A DNA stretch of 64,000 nt from Chitinophaga agrisoli (GTDB taxonomy: Bacteria; Bacteroidota; Bacteroidia; Chitinophagales; Chitinophagaceae), in NCBI RefSeq assembly GCF_008386695.1, contig NZ_VUOC01000002.1, positions 1 through 64,000 of the forward strand, read 5' to 3'. Positions 44,897-52,967 of this stretch are shown one piece after another. The number at the start of each line of letters is the position of its first letter. Positions within the stretch are counted from its first letter, which is position 1. The position numbers and the translations under genes were made by a program. Below the pieces are notes generated by a model. That model made no database searches, had not been told where the DNA came from, and saw nothing but the letters and a program-made list of their open reading frames with translations.

Positions 44897-45205
44897 TTAT
44901 TGGTCCCACTCTTCATGTGTCTTTTTGCAATCCTTTTTAGATACAATGATAATTACTGAGGAGCGGGTGAACCTATATTCTGCAGCCCTAAGTATATAAT
45001 ACGCAGTATCATTTTCAGACACCGTTATATCATACGCCGTAGTATCCCTGGGACGATGGTGGGTATCGAAATACGCAGCAGCCTCCGCCTTTAAAGAATC
45101 TATCTGGCAAACCTTTGGCTCAAACCCCTTATATTGCGTTTTTATCAGCACACCACAGGAGCTGCTTATCAGCATTAAACATAGATACAGGAAAAATCGG
45201 CGCAT
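44897..45205 (-). CDS. Small lipoprotein, function unknown
   Basis: 102 residues from the ATG at MRRFFLYLCLMLISSSCG, which gives a lipobox (S-S-S-C). A longer frame would start inside the promoter and is unlikely. The mature part contains AEAAAYFDTHHRPRDTTAYD and ends with a Lys-rich SKKDCKKTHEEWDQ. No domain recognised. Confidence 0.65.
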   Translation of the reverse strand: MRRFFLYLCLMLISSSCGVLIKTQYKGFEPKVCQIDSLKAEAAAYFDTHHRPRDTTAYDITVSENDTAYYILRAAEYRFTRSSVIIIVSKKDCKKTHEEWDQ

Positions 45206-45225
45206 ATAGGAATAAATGATCGATT

Positions 45226-45256
45226 CCAATATAGATAAACATTCCAGTATAAACAA
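45226..45256 (-). promoter_or_regulatory. Promoter of the small lipoprotein gene
   Basis: TTG, a 20-base spacer and TATATTGG on the minus strand fit the Bacteroidota consensus with one mismatch. The predicted leader is about 14 bases, which fixes the start at MRRFF. Confidence 0.5.
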
Positions 45257-45289
45257 AATAGGCCTGCAGTAAACCTGCGGGCCTATTTC
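45256..45289 (-). terminator. Terminator of trhO
   Basis: AAATAGGCC / GGCCTATTT with an inner GCAG / CTGC stem, followed on the minus strand by a T-rich tail that doubles as the -33 region of the next promoter. Confidence 0.65.
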
Positions 45290-45306
45290 ACGTTATAAAA
45301 ACAATA

Positions 45307-46350
45307 CTATTGATCCTCCTTTTCATTCAACCTGGGCCGCAACCGCTGCTTTGACTTATTAAAGATCATCTGCCCCTTGTCAATGCCCTTCCGCAGTTGC
45401 TCCTGTTCTTCTTCCGGCAGCTGTACCACCGCATAACATTCCTCACTGCAGCAACCATCATATTGGGCCGCACAGGCATCACACTGGATAAACAGCAAAT
45501 GACACCCGTCATTCTTACAATTGGTATGCGTATCACAGGGCTGGCCGCATTGGTGACATTTGCTGATGATATCTTCGCTGATACGCTCCCCCAGCCGCTC
45601 ATCAAACACAAAGTTCTTGCCTTTGAATTTATTAGGCAGCCCCAGTTCCTTTGCTTTATTGGTATATTCAATAATCCCCCCTTCCAGGTGGTATACATTT
45701 GTAAAACCGTTATGCAGCAGGTAGGCAGATGCCTTCTCGCAACGGATGCCTCCTGTACAATACATCACAATATTCTTATCCTTCTGGTCTTTGAGCATAT
45801 CCACCGCCATAGGCAGCTGCTCCCGGAAAGTATCCGAAGGCACCTCTATCGCCGTATCAAAATGCCCTACCTCATACTCATAATGGTTACGCATATCTAC
45901 AATGATGGTATCCGGGTCATTGGTCAGCGTATTGAACGAAGGCGCATCCAGGTATTTTCCCTTATTGGCCATATCAAACAACGGATCGCTGATCCCATCC
46001 GCCACGATCTTTTCCCGCACTTTAATGCGTAATACCCAGAATGATTTGCCATGATCATCCACGGCAATATTCAAACGGATGCCATTAAGGAAAGGAATGG
46101 AATAAAGATGATTCCGGAACGCCTCAAAATGATGCGCGGGCACGCTGATCTGTGCGTTCACGCCCTCATGCGCTACATAAATACGTCCAAATACATCCAG
46201 CTGGGAAAGGGCCAGGTAAAGCTCATCGCGGAAGGCCTGTGGATCATCGATCTTTGCGTACTGGTAAAAAGAGACCGTTGTACGTTTAAATGTTTCTGCT
46301 GCCAGACGTTTCTTGAGCTCGTCTGCAGATACCCTGTTGTGTAATGCCAT
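45307..46350 (-). CDS. trhO: tRNA uridine(34) hydroxylase, rhodanese-fold (TrhO/YceA family)
   Basis: 347 residues. N-terminal acylphosphatase-like domain (about 25-105, [20 protein letters not shown]), a rhodanese domain (about 125-240) with the active-site Cys in [14 protein letters not shown], and a C-terminal Cys-rich part ([19 protein letters not shown] and [16 protein letters not shown]) that may bind metal. This is the layout of the UPF0176/TrhO family, which adds oxygen to tRNA wobble uridine (ho5U34) without molecular oxygen sensing cofactors known from this sequence. Cytoplasmic, single gene. Confidence 0.88.
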   Translation of the reverse strand: MALHNRVSADELKKRLAAETFKRTTVSFYQYAKIDDPQAFRDELYLALSQLDVFGRIYVAHEGVNAQISVPAHHFEAFRNHLYSIPFLNGIRLNIAVDDHGKSFWVLRIKVREKIVADGISDPLFDMANKGKYLDAPSFNTLTNDPDTIIVDMRNHYEYEVGHFDTAIEVPSDTFREQLPMAVDMLKDQKDKNIVMYCTGGIRCEKASAYLLHNGFTNVYHLEGGIIEYTNKAKELGLPNKFKGKNFVFDERLGERISEDIISKCHQCGQPCDTHTNCKNDGCHLLFIQCDACAAQYDGCCSEECYAVVQLPEEEQEQLRKGIDKGQMIFNKSKQRLRPRLNEKEDQ

Positions 46351-46472
46351 AGTTTAATAGAAATTTTAAGGACACACCTCTGGTGAACAAAATTTCATCG
46401 GGAAAACAGCCGTCGCCAGTAACGCGGCGCCGTATTCCGGGGCAGCAAAGGTAGGAAGGATTTTTTAATTCA

Positions 46473-46694
46473 CTATGCCTGCCAGCTCTCCTTGTCTGCA
46501 GACCATACCCGCAGCATATTCAACAGCAAACTGGCAGCCGCACTGATCATCAGGATATAGCCGGCAAAACCCAGCGTCATTATTTCCTGCGTATATGACC
46601 AGTCCTGCAGCTTAACCAAATAATCTGCGCCAGCCAGCACCACACCGCCTGCAAAAACTATCAGTGCGATGTTCCGGTTGCGTAAGTGCTTCAT
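46473..46694 (-). CDS. Small membrane protein, function unknown
   Basis: 73 residues from MKHLRNRNIALIV, with two hydrophobic segments (NIALIVFAGGVVLAGADYLV and IMTLGFAGYILMISAAASLL) separated by KLQDWSYTQE. The same frame also has an ATG 27 codons earlier, downstream of the promoter found here, so a 100-residue form is possible. The layout vaguely resembles the two-helix N-terminus of GldL but is too short to claim. Confidence 0.55.
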   Translation of the reverse strand: MKHLRNRNIALIVFAGGVVLAGADYLVKLQDWSYTQEIMTLGFAGYILMISAAASLLLNMLRVWSADKESWQA

Positions 46695-46819
46695 TTTCTG
46701 AGCGTTTGGGAGGCGTTGGACACTTTGCCGGTATCCATGTTTGGGTGTAATAATGTGTAATAAATTCATTTTCATAAGGGGCGTTTTGGGTTAATCCTAG
46801 CTTCATTCACATTGACGTG

Positions 46820-46851
46820 CAAAATTAACACTTAGATGTTAGCTTAACAAA
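46820..46851 (-). promoter_or_regulatory. Bacteroidota promoter of the small membrane protein gene
   Basis: TTTG, a 20-base spacer and TAATTTTG on the minus strand match both consensus elements exactly. It is the best promoter in the window. Confidence 0.65.
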
Positions 46852-47040
46852 TCCACACCCCTCCCAAATTAGGGTATTTTTTTTCCCTGTTGACTGACAG
46901 TAAAGCAGGGGCACATGATATAATAATTTTTCATTAACTAATTGACAGTAAGCCCCTTGAAAAACCACCTCTGCTTTGGCATTCTTTTTGACTTTCTGGT
47001 ATTACAAGCGAAAAAAGTTATAACCCAAAAATGTTAGTTT

Positions 47041-47157
47041 ATGAGTACAATTATTCTTTCTCTCTTTTACTTTATTATAGCCTTTCTGGCCTACCGGATA
47101 CTGGCGTATTTTTATGACGACAGTAAAGATTACAGCAAAGGGAAGAAAATAAGATAA
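47041..47157 (+). CDS. 38-residue membrane microprotein
   Basis: MSTIILSLFYFIIAFLAYRI begins a single hydrophobic helix, followed by LAYFYDDSKDYSKGKK and a basic end. The pattern (short N-terminus, one TM helix, charged tail with DD and KGKK) is typical of small inner-membrane proteins. No ribosome site. Frame, composition and neat fit between flanking repeats favour a real gene, but no homologue is known to me. The flanking 46852-47040 region contains TTGACTGACAGTAA and TTGACAGTAAG as direct repeats. Confidence 0.45.
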   Translation: MSTIILSLFYFIIAFLAYRILAYFYDDSKDYSKGKKIR

Positions 47158-47159
47158 TG

Positions 47160-47290
47160 TAAGGATGTGCAAATGTGCAATTTGGTGCGGTAAGACAATG
47201 TGGAAATGAATTTATGCAGAGATGCAATGTGCAGATGAACGGATGCGGAAGATAATGTGCAGATGATTCATCTGCACATTTGCATTTTAA
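47160..47290. repeat. GCACATC-type repeats ending in a 27-bp palindrome
   Basis: Many copies of the reverse form gatgtgcaaatgtgca and gcagatg. At 47254-47280 AATGTGCAGATGA / TCATCTGCACATT forms 13-bp perfect arms around one base, with a T-rich tail. It may end transcripts from either side. Confidence 0.7.
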
Positions 47291-47330
47291 ATATCCCTGC
47301 TCAACGTTTTTTAAGATCAGTATAGCGCGT

Positions 47331-49853
47331 TTACTGCCGCCTGAACACCGCCCCGCCCAGCAATCCGCCAAATCCTACCCGCACCCCTATCCGTGTTTCA
47401 TCCTGGCTCTGGTAACCTGCTATCACATCCACCCTTAACAGTTTAAAGATGTTCTCCAGCCCCGCAAATACTTCCACATAGTTATTATCCCGGTTCACAT
47501 AAAACGCATTGGTACCTGCCACCAGGTTCCACTTCAGACGGTTAAACAGGGGGATCTTATTCGTGAGCAACCCGTTAAAATGGTGCTCCAGGTTCAGCGT
47601 ACTGTAAAAAGATGCAATGGTGCTGTACTTATAATACGGCGCCAGCTGGAAGCTGTTGAGGTACTGTATATTATAGAACGTCTGGTTGCCATTAAAATGC
47701 TGGTAATCCGGCAGGCCCACACTATTAGCGTTCAGGAAACCGCCGGCCCCCAGGCGGTACCGCAATTCGCCTAACAGCTTAAAATTCATATTATCGGAGA
47801 CCTGCGCCCGCCATTTATCAAAATCTACATCGCTACCGGCCCAGTTGTGGATGCCTTTGCTATACCCCACCTCAAACCGTGGATATTTACCGCCAACGGC
47901 CAAACGCCGGTCCGGGAACTCTATATACCGCTGGCCGGGCTGAAAACTGAAATCCAGATCCACTACCAACGCCTGCTGCCGGGTAAAAGGCACATTCGCC
48001 AGCTCATAGGGATGATTAGGCAGGAATTGTTTATGACTATCCTTAAACATCACAAAATCAGTGGTATTTTCCAGCGGTATACGATCCTCATAGGTAGCCC
48101 CCAGGCTAAGCACCGCCGCATTCTCAAACCGCCGCGCAAAAGAGAGGCTGCCAAACCAGTTTTCGTACAGCTTCATATAATTCTCCTTGAACAGCAGGGT
48201 GTATACCTCATTGGTAAGCGGGTCTATGGGGTTATCATGGTTGAACTGGGAAACGCGCTTACCGCCGGATGCCTTGATGGTATTGGCGCCATAACGCCCG
48301 TTTAGTTTAGATTCCTGGTTCCAGATCAGGTCCGTATACGCATTCAGGTGCGTATTGCTGAAACCATAACGTACGGACGGCGCTATCGTTAGCCGCTGGT
48401 CTTGGGGCAGGTCCAGGTTCAGTCGTGGTTCCACACTGAGCACCAGTCCTTCCACGGTATTGTATTCCAATTGCCTCAACAATGGTTTTACCGACAGATT
48501 GTGATGCGGGAGCGAAGAATCCCTCCGGAAATAATAGTTATGACTTACCCCGCCCCACAGGATGTCCCAGGTTTTAACTGGTTTCTGGCTTTTACGCAGG
48601 GAGTCCAGATGGTGGGAGGACCGGGCACTATCCCGCCGTGCTTGCGCAATACTATCCTTTTCCCGGAAATCCCTTACTTCTTCTTTTTCCAATGGCACCG
48701 GGCGAATGCTGTCCCAATACGGAAGATCCTTATCATTAAACGCGGTGTCATATTTCATGAGCACCTTATCAAAATATTTAGGAGGGAAATTGGGATGCAG
48801 GTCGTAGTCCGAATATACATTCACAGAATTGCCCACCATATCAAATCCAAACTTTTTTAGGGAAATGCTGATCACCTGGTCCTTGGTACGCCATACGGCG
48901 GAATCCACCGGTACATGTATTTGCCTGATCTGCAGGGTGTCCATGAGCTCCAGCTGGTAATCCCGTGTAAGCAGCAGGTTGGTGCTGTGAATGCGCCAGT
49001 CGCCATCTGTGATAAAAATATCCCCGGAAAACAGCGGCTCAAACTTACGGCGGGGTATCACCTGTATTTTGTTCACGGCTTTACCGTCTTCATAGAACAC
49101 GCCTTCCAGGTGATATTTATAATAAGCCAGCGCATTATCCGCAATGGGTGATATATAGCCGCGGGGGCTCATTTGGGTAATAACGGCGGATACGTTGTTA
49201 TCATAGAAATTTATATACGCCGGAAAGCTGAAGCCAAAGCCGCCGCCGCTCTGGCGGGATGACAGCACCTGCAGCTTGATCTTATCCGGACGGCGGGCAG
49301 AGATCTTCGTGAGCGACTCCGACAGGAATACGATCCCCTTGCCGGTAGAATCCACGCCTATATCCTGCTTATCTATCTTCTTACCAAAGAACTTGTCCGG
49401 TACGTTGCGTAGCTTAAACATGCCTTTGATATAGGCGTTACAGGTAAACTCTTTTACCTGCTCCTGGTAAAAAGGGCGCTTTTTGATAGCCTGACGGATG
49501 ATCGCGTAGGCCGGGTCTTCTCCCCCGCCCTTTACGATCACTTCCTGGATCTGCAGGCTCAGTGGCTGCAGCCGGAAGTTGAGCTCCTGCGCGGCCGCGC
49601 TTACCGTAACGGTCTGCTCCGCCTTGCGGTACCCCATATATTGGCATACGATGGTATAACCGCCTTCCGGCAGCTCCAGGTGATATACGCCATCCGCATT
49701 AGTGGTAGTGCCCTGTGTGGTGCCTTTAATAAGCACGGTGGCATAAGGCAGGGCTTCGCCCTTTTCATTGGTTACACGGCCCTGTATAGTGCCCGCTTGT
49801 ACATGACAGACAAATAACAGCAATCCGATAAAAGTTAGCAAAGCACGGTTCAT
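47331..49853 (-). CDS. DUF5686 family outer-membrane protein with carboxypeptidase-regulatory-like domain
   Basis: 840 residues. Signal peptide (LLTFIGLLLFVCHVQAG), CarboxypepD_reg-like domain at about 22-110 (IQGRVTNEKGEALPYATVLI), the DUF5686 region (ILRQAIKKRPF-like, IVFLSESLTKIS, FSGDIFITDGDWRIHSTNLL) and a C-terminal half of many beta strands ending LLGGAVFRRQ, which fits a barrel. Widespread in Bacteroidota and often near TonB systems. The function is unknown to me. No adjoining operon partner; the next gene upstream on the same strand begins only 29 bases away and may be co-transcribed. Confidence 0.85.
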   Translation of the reverse strand: MNRALLTFIGLLLFVCHVQAGTIQGRVTNEKGEALPYATVLIKGTTQGTTTNADGVYHLELPEGGYTIVCQYMGYRKAEQTVTVSAAAQELNFRLQPLSLQIQEVIVKGGGEDPAYAIIRQAIKKRPFYQEQVKEFTCNAYIKGMFKLRNVPDKFFGKKIDKQDIGVDSTGKGIVFLSESLTKISARRPDKIKLQVLSSRQSGGGFGFSFPAYINFYDNNVSAVITQMSPRGYISPIADNALAYYKYHLEGVFYEDGKAVNKIQVIPRRKFEPLFSGDIFITDGDWRIHSTNLLLTRDYQLELMDTLQIRQIHVPVDSAVWRTKDQVISISLKKFGFDMVGNSVNVYSDYDLHPNFPPKYFDKVLMKYDTAFNDKDLPYWDSIRPVPLEKEEVRDFREKDSIAQARRDSARSSHHLDSLRKSQKPVKTWDILWGGVSHNYYFRRDSSLPHHNLSVKPLLRQLEYNTVEGLVLSVEPRLNLDLPQDQRLTIAPSVRYGFSNTHLNAYTDLIWNQESKLNGRYGANTIKASGGKRVSQFNHDNPIDPLTNEVYTLLFKENYMKLYENWFGSLSFARRFENAAVLSLGATYEDRIPLENTTDFVMFKDSHKQFLPNHPYELANVPFTRQQALVVDLDFSFQPGQRYIEFPDRRLAVGGKYPRFEVGYSKGIHNWAGSDVDFDKWRAQVSDNMNFKLLGELRYRLGAGGFLNANSVGLPDYQHFNGNQTFYNIQYLNSFQLAPYYKYSTIASFYSTLNLEHHFNGLLTNKIPLFNRLKWNLVAGTNAFYVNRDNNYVEVFAGLENIFKLLRVDVIAGYQSQDETRIGVRVGFGGLLGGAVFRRQ

Positions 49854-49882
49854 AACAAAGCAATAAGGGAAAGAGGAAGTAC

Positions 49883-50305
49883 TCAGCTGGCAGCGCTTTT
49901 AGTCTGCGCAGAGGAGCCTTCAGCGGGTGTAGTGTTTTCAGCAGGTACAGCCGTTCTGCCACGCAGCGCGCGGCGCAGCAAACCGCCGCTTAAACCGCCC
50001 ATACCGCCCACCAGCCCGCCTATAAAAGCACTCACAATACCGATCAGGATAGGGCTGCGCATTTGCAGAAAGATCTCGCTTACCCGGTTGGCGAGGATGT
50101 GATCATTGCGGACATCCTGGAAAAAAGCCAGCGCCAGCCAGAAAAGGAACACAGCGATGAAACCGTGTATAAACCCTTTGCCCGGAGACAAAGCCAGGAG
50201 TAAAGATGCCAGGAAAGCGGCCAACGCAACGGACCACCAGTCCAGGAATAAACCGCCTAAATAACTTAAGGCAACAATGAGGATGAGTGAGGCCAGGAAT
50301 TTCAT
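49883..50305 (-). CDS. Membrane protein, function unknown
   Basis: 140 residues with four hydrophobic segments (LASLILIVALSYLGGLFLDW, SVALAAFLASLLLALSPG, IHGFIAVFLFWLALAFF, ILIGIVSAFIGGLVGGMGGL) and a Gly-rich turn before LLRRALRGR. The last 25 residues are a low-complexity Ala/Thr/Ser tail. Same strand as, and 29 bases upstream of, the DUF5686 gene. No family recognised. Confidence 0.7.
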   Translation of the reverse strand: MKFLASLILIVALSYLGGLFLDWWSVALAAFLASLLLALSPGKGFIHGFIAVFLFWLALAFFQDVRNDHILANRVSEIFLQMRSPILIGIVSAFIGGLVGGMGGLSGGLLRRALRGRTAVPAENTTPAEGSSAQTKSAAS

Positions 50306-50356
50306 CTGATAATATTAAGGCATATTTTTTAATTGGCCAACCTGGGTTATCCTCTC

Positions 50357-50977
50357 TTACAGGTGATAAGGCATTTTTTTAAGCAGGCGCTTATACAACC
50401 GGTTATCCCCGGTTTTCTGAGACATCAGCAGCGAGGTATACACCGTATCATCAAACTGCCAGATCTCCTCCCCCGTTTCACCATCGTAAAGGTTCACGAA
50501 TAATGCCGTGTGTTTATCCTGATAAGTAACCGGTAAGGAAGAATTTCCTACAGTAGACGGTGCACTCTTATAGGTCGACACCCTGTTCAGCGACCCGCTC
50601 ACAACAGCATCCACTTTCAGTAGCACTGCAATCACACGCTGGTCCATAAAATTTACCTTACGTAAGTTAACGCCAGCCATACGCAGCAGCGAATCCGTTA
50701 CCCGCCAGTCCTGAACCGTCACGACCAGGTTGGCCGAATCCTGCACAAAAGCATTATACATGGCCTCCTGCACCTGGAGGGCAAATTTGATGTCCCGCTC
50801 CATCGTCTGATCCACGGAAGTATCCTTGCGGGCGGCCTTTTTCCCATTCGCATTGGTTGCAAATGGCAGAATGGCAATAACCTTGTGATTGTATTGTTTA
50901 TAACCTGACTGCGCTTTAAGGCTGCCAGTTATACAAAGAACAAAAACGAGCGGCAACAGGTATAATCGTCTATTCAT
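50357..50977 (-). CDS. Exported CsgG/GNA1162-like protein
   Basis: Start at MNRRLYLLPLVF gives a signal peptide ending LKAQ; an upstream in-frame codon would add 18 residues. The mature part opens VIAILPFATNANGKKAARKD, then LQVQEAMYNAFVQ and VKVDAVVSGSLNRVSTYKSA, and ends with VNLYDGETGEEIWQFDDTVY. This is the layout of CsgG/TolB-N or GNA1162 (DUF799)-like proteins (an ABC-like sugar-nucleotide fold acting in the periplasm). No lipobox is present, unlike CsgG. The precise role is unknown. Confidence 0.6.
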   Translation of the reverse strand: MNRRLYLLPLVFVLCITGSLKAQSGYKQYNHKVIAILPFATNANGKKAARKDTSVDQTMERDIKFALQVQEAMYNAFVQDSANLVVTVQDWRVTDSLLRMAGVNLRKVNFMDQRVIAVLLKVDAVVSGSLNRVSTYKSAPSTVGNSSLPVTYQDKHTALFVNLYDGETGEEIWQFDDTVYTSLLMSQKTGDNRLYKRLLKKMPYHL

Positions 50978-51014
50978 AGCTATAGGTACTAAAGTTAGCA
51001 GGTTCGTATTATAA

Positions 51015-51059
51015 AACTGGCTGAAAAGCAAGGCGTCTTACGCCTGTTTTCAGCCAGTA
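51015..51059 (-). terminator. Terminator of metZ
   Basis: Long stem ACTGGCTGAAAA / TTTTCAGCCAGT with an inner GGCG / CGCC stem, followed on the minus strand by TTTTATAAT. Confidence 0.85.
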
Positions 51060-51082
51060 CAGTTGTTGTATTATCAAATTCC

Positions 51083-52273
51083 TCAGGCCTTCGAAGCTTC
51101 TAACGCCTGTTCAATATCCTGCAGGATATCCTGTACATTTTCCAATCCCACGGATATACGTATAAAACCGGGGGTAATGCCTGATTTCAGGCGTTCTTCT
51201 TCTGTCAGTTTTGCATGGGTAGTGCTGGACGGATGGGAAGCAATACTACGGCTGTCACCCAGGTTAGCTGTCAGCGTCAGCATCTTCAGCGCATCCAGGA
51301 AACGTTTGCCCTGTTCCAGGCCGCCTTTCAGCTCAAAACAAAAGATACCGCCGCCGCCAGTCATCTGCTTTTTAGCGATGGCATACTGCGGATGGCTTTC
51401 CAGGAAGGGATAGCGCACCCAGTTCAGCTGCGAATGGCTTTCCAGGGCTTTTGCCAGGGCAAATGCGCTGGCAGAGTGCCGCTCCATACGTACATACAGC
51501 GTTTCCAGGCTTTTGCTAAGCACCCAGCCATTAAACGGCGACATAGACGGTCCGGTGCTGCGGCAGAACGTATAGATCTCCTTGATCAGCTCTTTTTTGC
51601 CTACCACTATTCCGCCCAGTACACGGCCCTGCCCGTCCATCCATTTGGTGGCGGAATGGGTGACCAGGTGCGCGCCGGCCAGTATGGGCTTTTGCAGCAC
51701 GGGGGTAGCAAAACAGTTATCTACGTTTACGATGATATTATGTTTGTTGGCCACTTCTACCAGCCAGGCAATATCCACCATCTCCAGCCCGGGATTGGCG
51801 GGTGTTTCCACAAAGATCATCCTGGTGTTGGGCTTAATAAGCGCCAGCAGGCTTTCCGGGTTATTTACATCAAAATAATCGTAGCTGATGCCCCATTTAG
51901 GCAGGAACTTGGAGATAACCGTATGGGTAGAGCCAAAGATGGAACGGGCAGAGATCAGGTGGTCGCCCGCTTTCATCAGGGCCATAAAGCTGGCAAAGAT
52001 GGCGCTCATGCCGGATGCGGTGGCATAACCGGCTTCCGCCTGTTCCAGCGCTACCACCTTCTTCACAAACTCATCCACATTGGGATTGCTGAAACGGCTA
52101 TATATATTGAAATCCGTTTCATCTGCAAATGTGGCCCGCATTTCCTCCACATTATCAAAACAAAAGCTGGAAGTCAGGAACATAGGCGTGGAATGCTCCA
52201 TTTGCCAGGTCCGGTCAGTCTGGATCCTTACCGCTTCCGTATCCGGCTGGTAGGGTTGCTCATTCTCGTTCAT
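51083..52273 (-). CDS. metZ: O-succinyl/acetylhomoserine sulfhydrylase (trans-sulfuration PLP family)
   Basis: 396 residues from the ATG at MNENEQPYQPDTEAVRIQTD. A longer in-frame start would add 28 residues spanning the leader hairpin. PLP-binding Lys lies in VTHSATKWMDGQGR. The opening HSTPMFLTSSFCFDNVEEMR and ADETDFNIYSRFSNPNVDEF are typical of O-succinylhomoserine sulfhydrylase. With MetX next door the substrate may well be O-acetylhomoserine, giving homocysteine by direct sulfhydrylation. Cystathionine gamma-synthase activity cannot be excluded. Cytoplasmic. Downstream of the osmC gene on the same strand. Confidence 0.85.
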   Translation of the reverse strand: MNENEQPYQPDTEAVRIQTDRTWQMEHSTPMFLTSSFCFDNVEEMRATFADETDFNIYSRFSNPNVDEFVKKVVALEQAEAGYATASGMSAIFASFMALMKAGDHLISARSIFGSTHTVISKFLPKWGISYDYFDVNNPESLLALIKPNTRMIFVETPANPGLEMVDIAWLVEVANKHNIIVNVDNCFATPVLQKPILAGAHLVTHSATKWMDGQGRVLGGIVVGKKELIKEIYTFCRSTGPSMSPFNGWVLSKSLETLYVRMERHSASAFALAKALESHSQLNWVRYPFLESHPQYAIAKKQMTGGGGIFCFELKGGLEQGKRFLDALKMLTLTANLGDSRSIASHPSSTTHAKLTEEERLKSGITPGFIRISVGLENVQDILQDIEQALEASKA

Positions 52274-52338
52274 CTTTAGGTGTTTTATGGGCTTTATTAA
52301 ACGGAAACTAAAAGCTTGGCCAATAGACCTGCGGTCAG

Positions 52339-52356
52339 TGCCGGTATACACCGGCA
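52339..52356 (-). promoter_or_regulatory. Hairpin in the leader of metZ
   Basis: TGCCGGT / ACCGGCA arms of 7 bp around a 4-base loop, between osmC and metZ. It has no T tail, so it is more likely an attenuator, RNA-processing or protein-binding site than a terminator. It does not match the SAM-I or SAM-II core as I remember them. Confidence 0.35.
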
Positions 52357-52378
52357 TGCAACCCGCCTGCCAATATCC

Positions 52379-52810
52379 TTAACCGGCAACCGGTGCATTC
52401 ACTTTGGTTTCCCAGGTTAGCTCAGTACCTGATTTACGCAGGGTCTCCGCTACGGAACAGTATTTATTCATAGACAGTTCCACGGCGCGTGCCGCCTTGT
52501 CAACATCCACATTACCGCTCAGGTGAAACACCATATGTGCTTTTTCCCACAGGCTGGGCTCTTTACCCGCCTCGCGGCTGGCTTCTATTTCAATATGGAA
52601 ATCGGTGATCTCCTGGCGTTGTTTCTTCAGGATCATTACCACATCAATAGCAGAACAACCACCCAGGCCCATGATCAGCATTTGCATGGGGCGTACACCA
52701 TTATTGTTGCCGCCGTTCTCCACAGAGGAGTCCATGAGCACTTTGTGGCCGGTTTCATCCGATGCTTCCATATTAAACCCGTCGTCTATCCTTTTTAATG
52801 AGATCTTCAT
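52379..52810 (-). CDS. OsmC/Ohr-family protein
   Basis: 143 residues with both reactive Cys of the family: the first in IMGLGGCSAIDVV and the second in MNKYCSVAETL. The fold is thiol-peroxidase-like and reduces organic or fatty-acid hydroperoxides. The exact branch (OsmC, Ohr or YhfA-like) is uncertain; GCSAIDVV suggests YhfA-like. It lies between metZ and metX and probably shares a transcript with metZ. Cytoplasmic. Confidence 0.85.
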   Translation of the reverse strand: MKISLKRIDDGFNMEASDETGHKVLMDSSVENGGNNNGVRPMQMLIMGLGGCSAIDVVMILKKQRQEITDFHIEIEASREAGKEPSLWEKAHMVFHLSGNVDVDKAARAVELSMNKYCSVAETLRKSGTELTWETKVNAPVAG

Positions 52811-52830
52811 GATACTTTTAAATTTAGGTG

Positions 52831-52862
52831 CAAAATTACGCTAAAGGACAGAGAAAGTGAAA
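52831..52862 (-). promoter_or_regulatory. Promoter of the osmC-metZ transcript
   Basis: TTTC, a 20-base spacer and TAATTTTG on the minus strand; the -7 box matches TAnnTTTG exactly. Predicted leader of about 14 bases. Confidence 0.55.
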
Positions 52863-52950
52863 CGCTTACCGGGGATGGTAAGCCTCAGCGAATTAGGCGG
52901 TTAAGACAGGCCCCTCTCCTTTATGCTTTAACCTTTCTGCTTTTTTCTGT

Positions 52951-52958
52951 AGCTTCGC
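52951..52958 (+). promoter_or_regulatory. -7 box of metX
   Basis: TAGCTTCG differs from TAnnTTTG at one position. It predicts a transcript start near 52965, so the message is leaderless or nearly so. Confidence 0.4.
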
Positions 52959-52967
52959 GCAAATTTT

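Noticed and set aside
46473-46694. Small membrane protein as GldL
   Set aside because: GldL is over 200 residues with a long C-terminal domain; only a two-helix resemblance exists here.
52274-52967. SAM riboswitch upstream of metZ or metX
   Set aside because: The core motifs of SAM-I and SAM-II as I know them are not present; only a short hairpin is seen.
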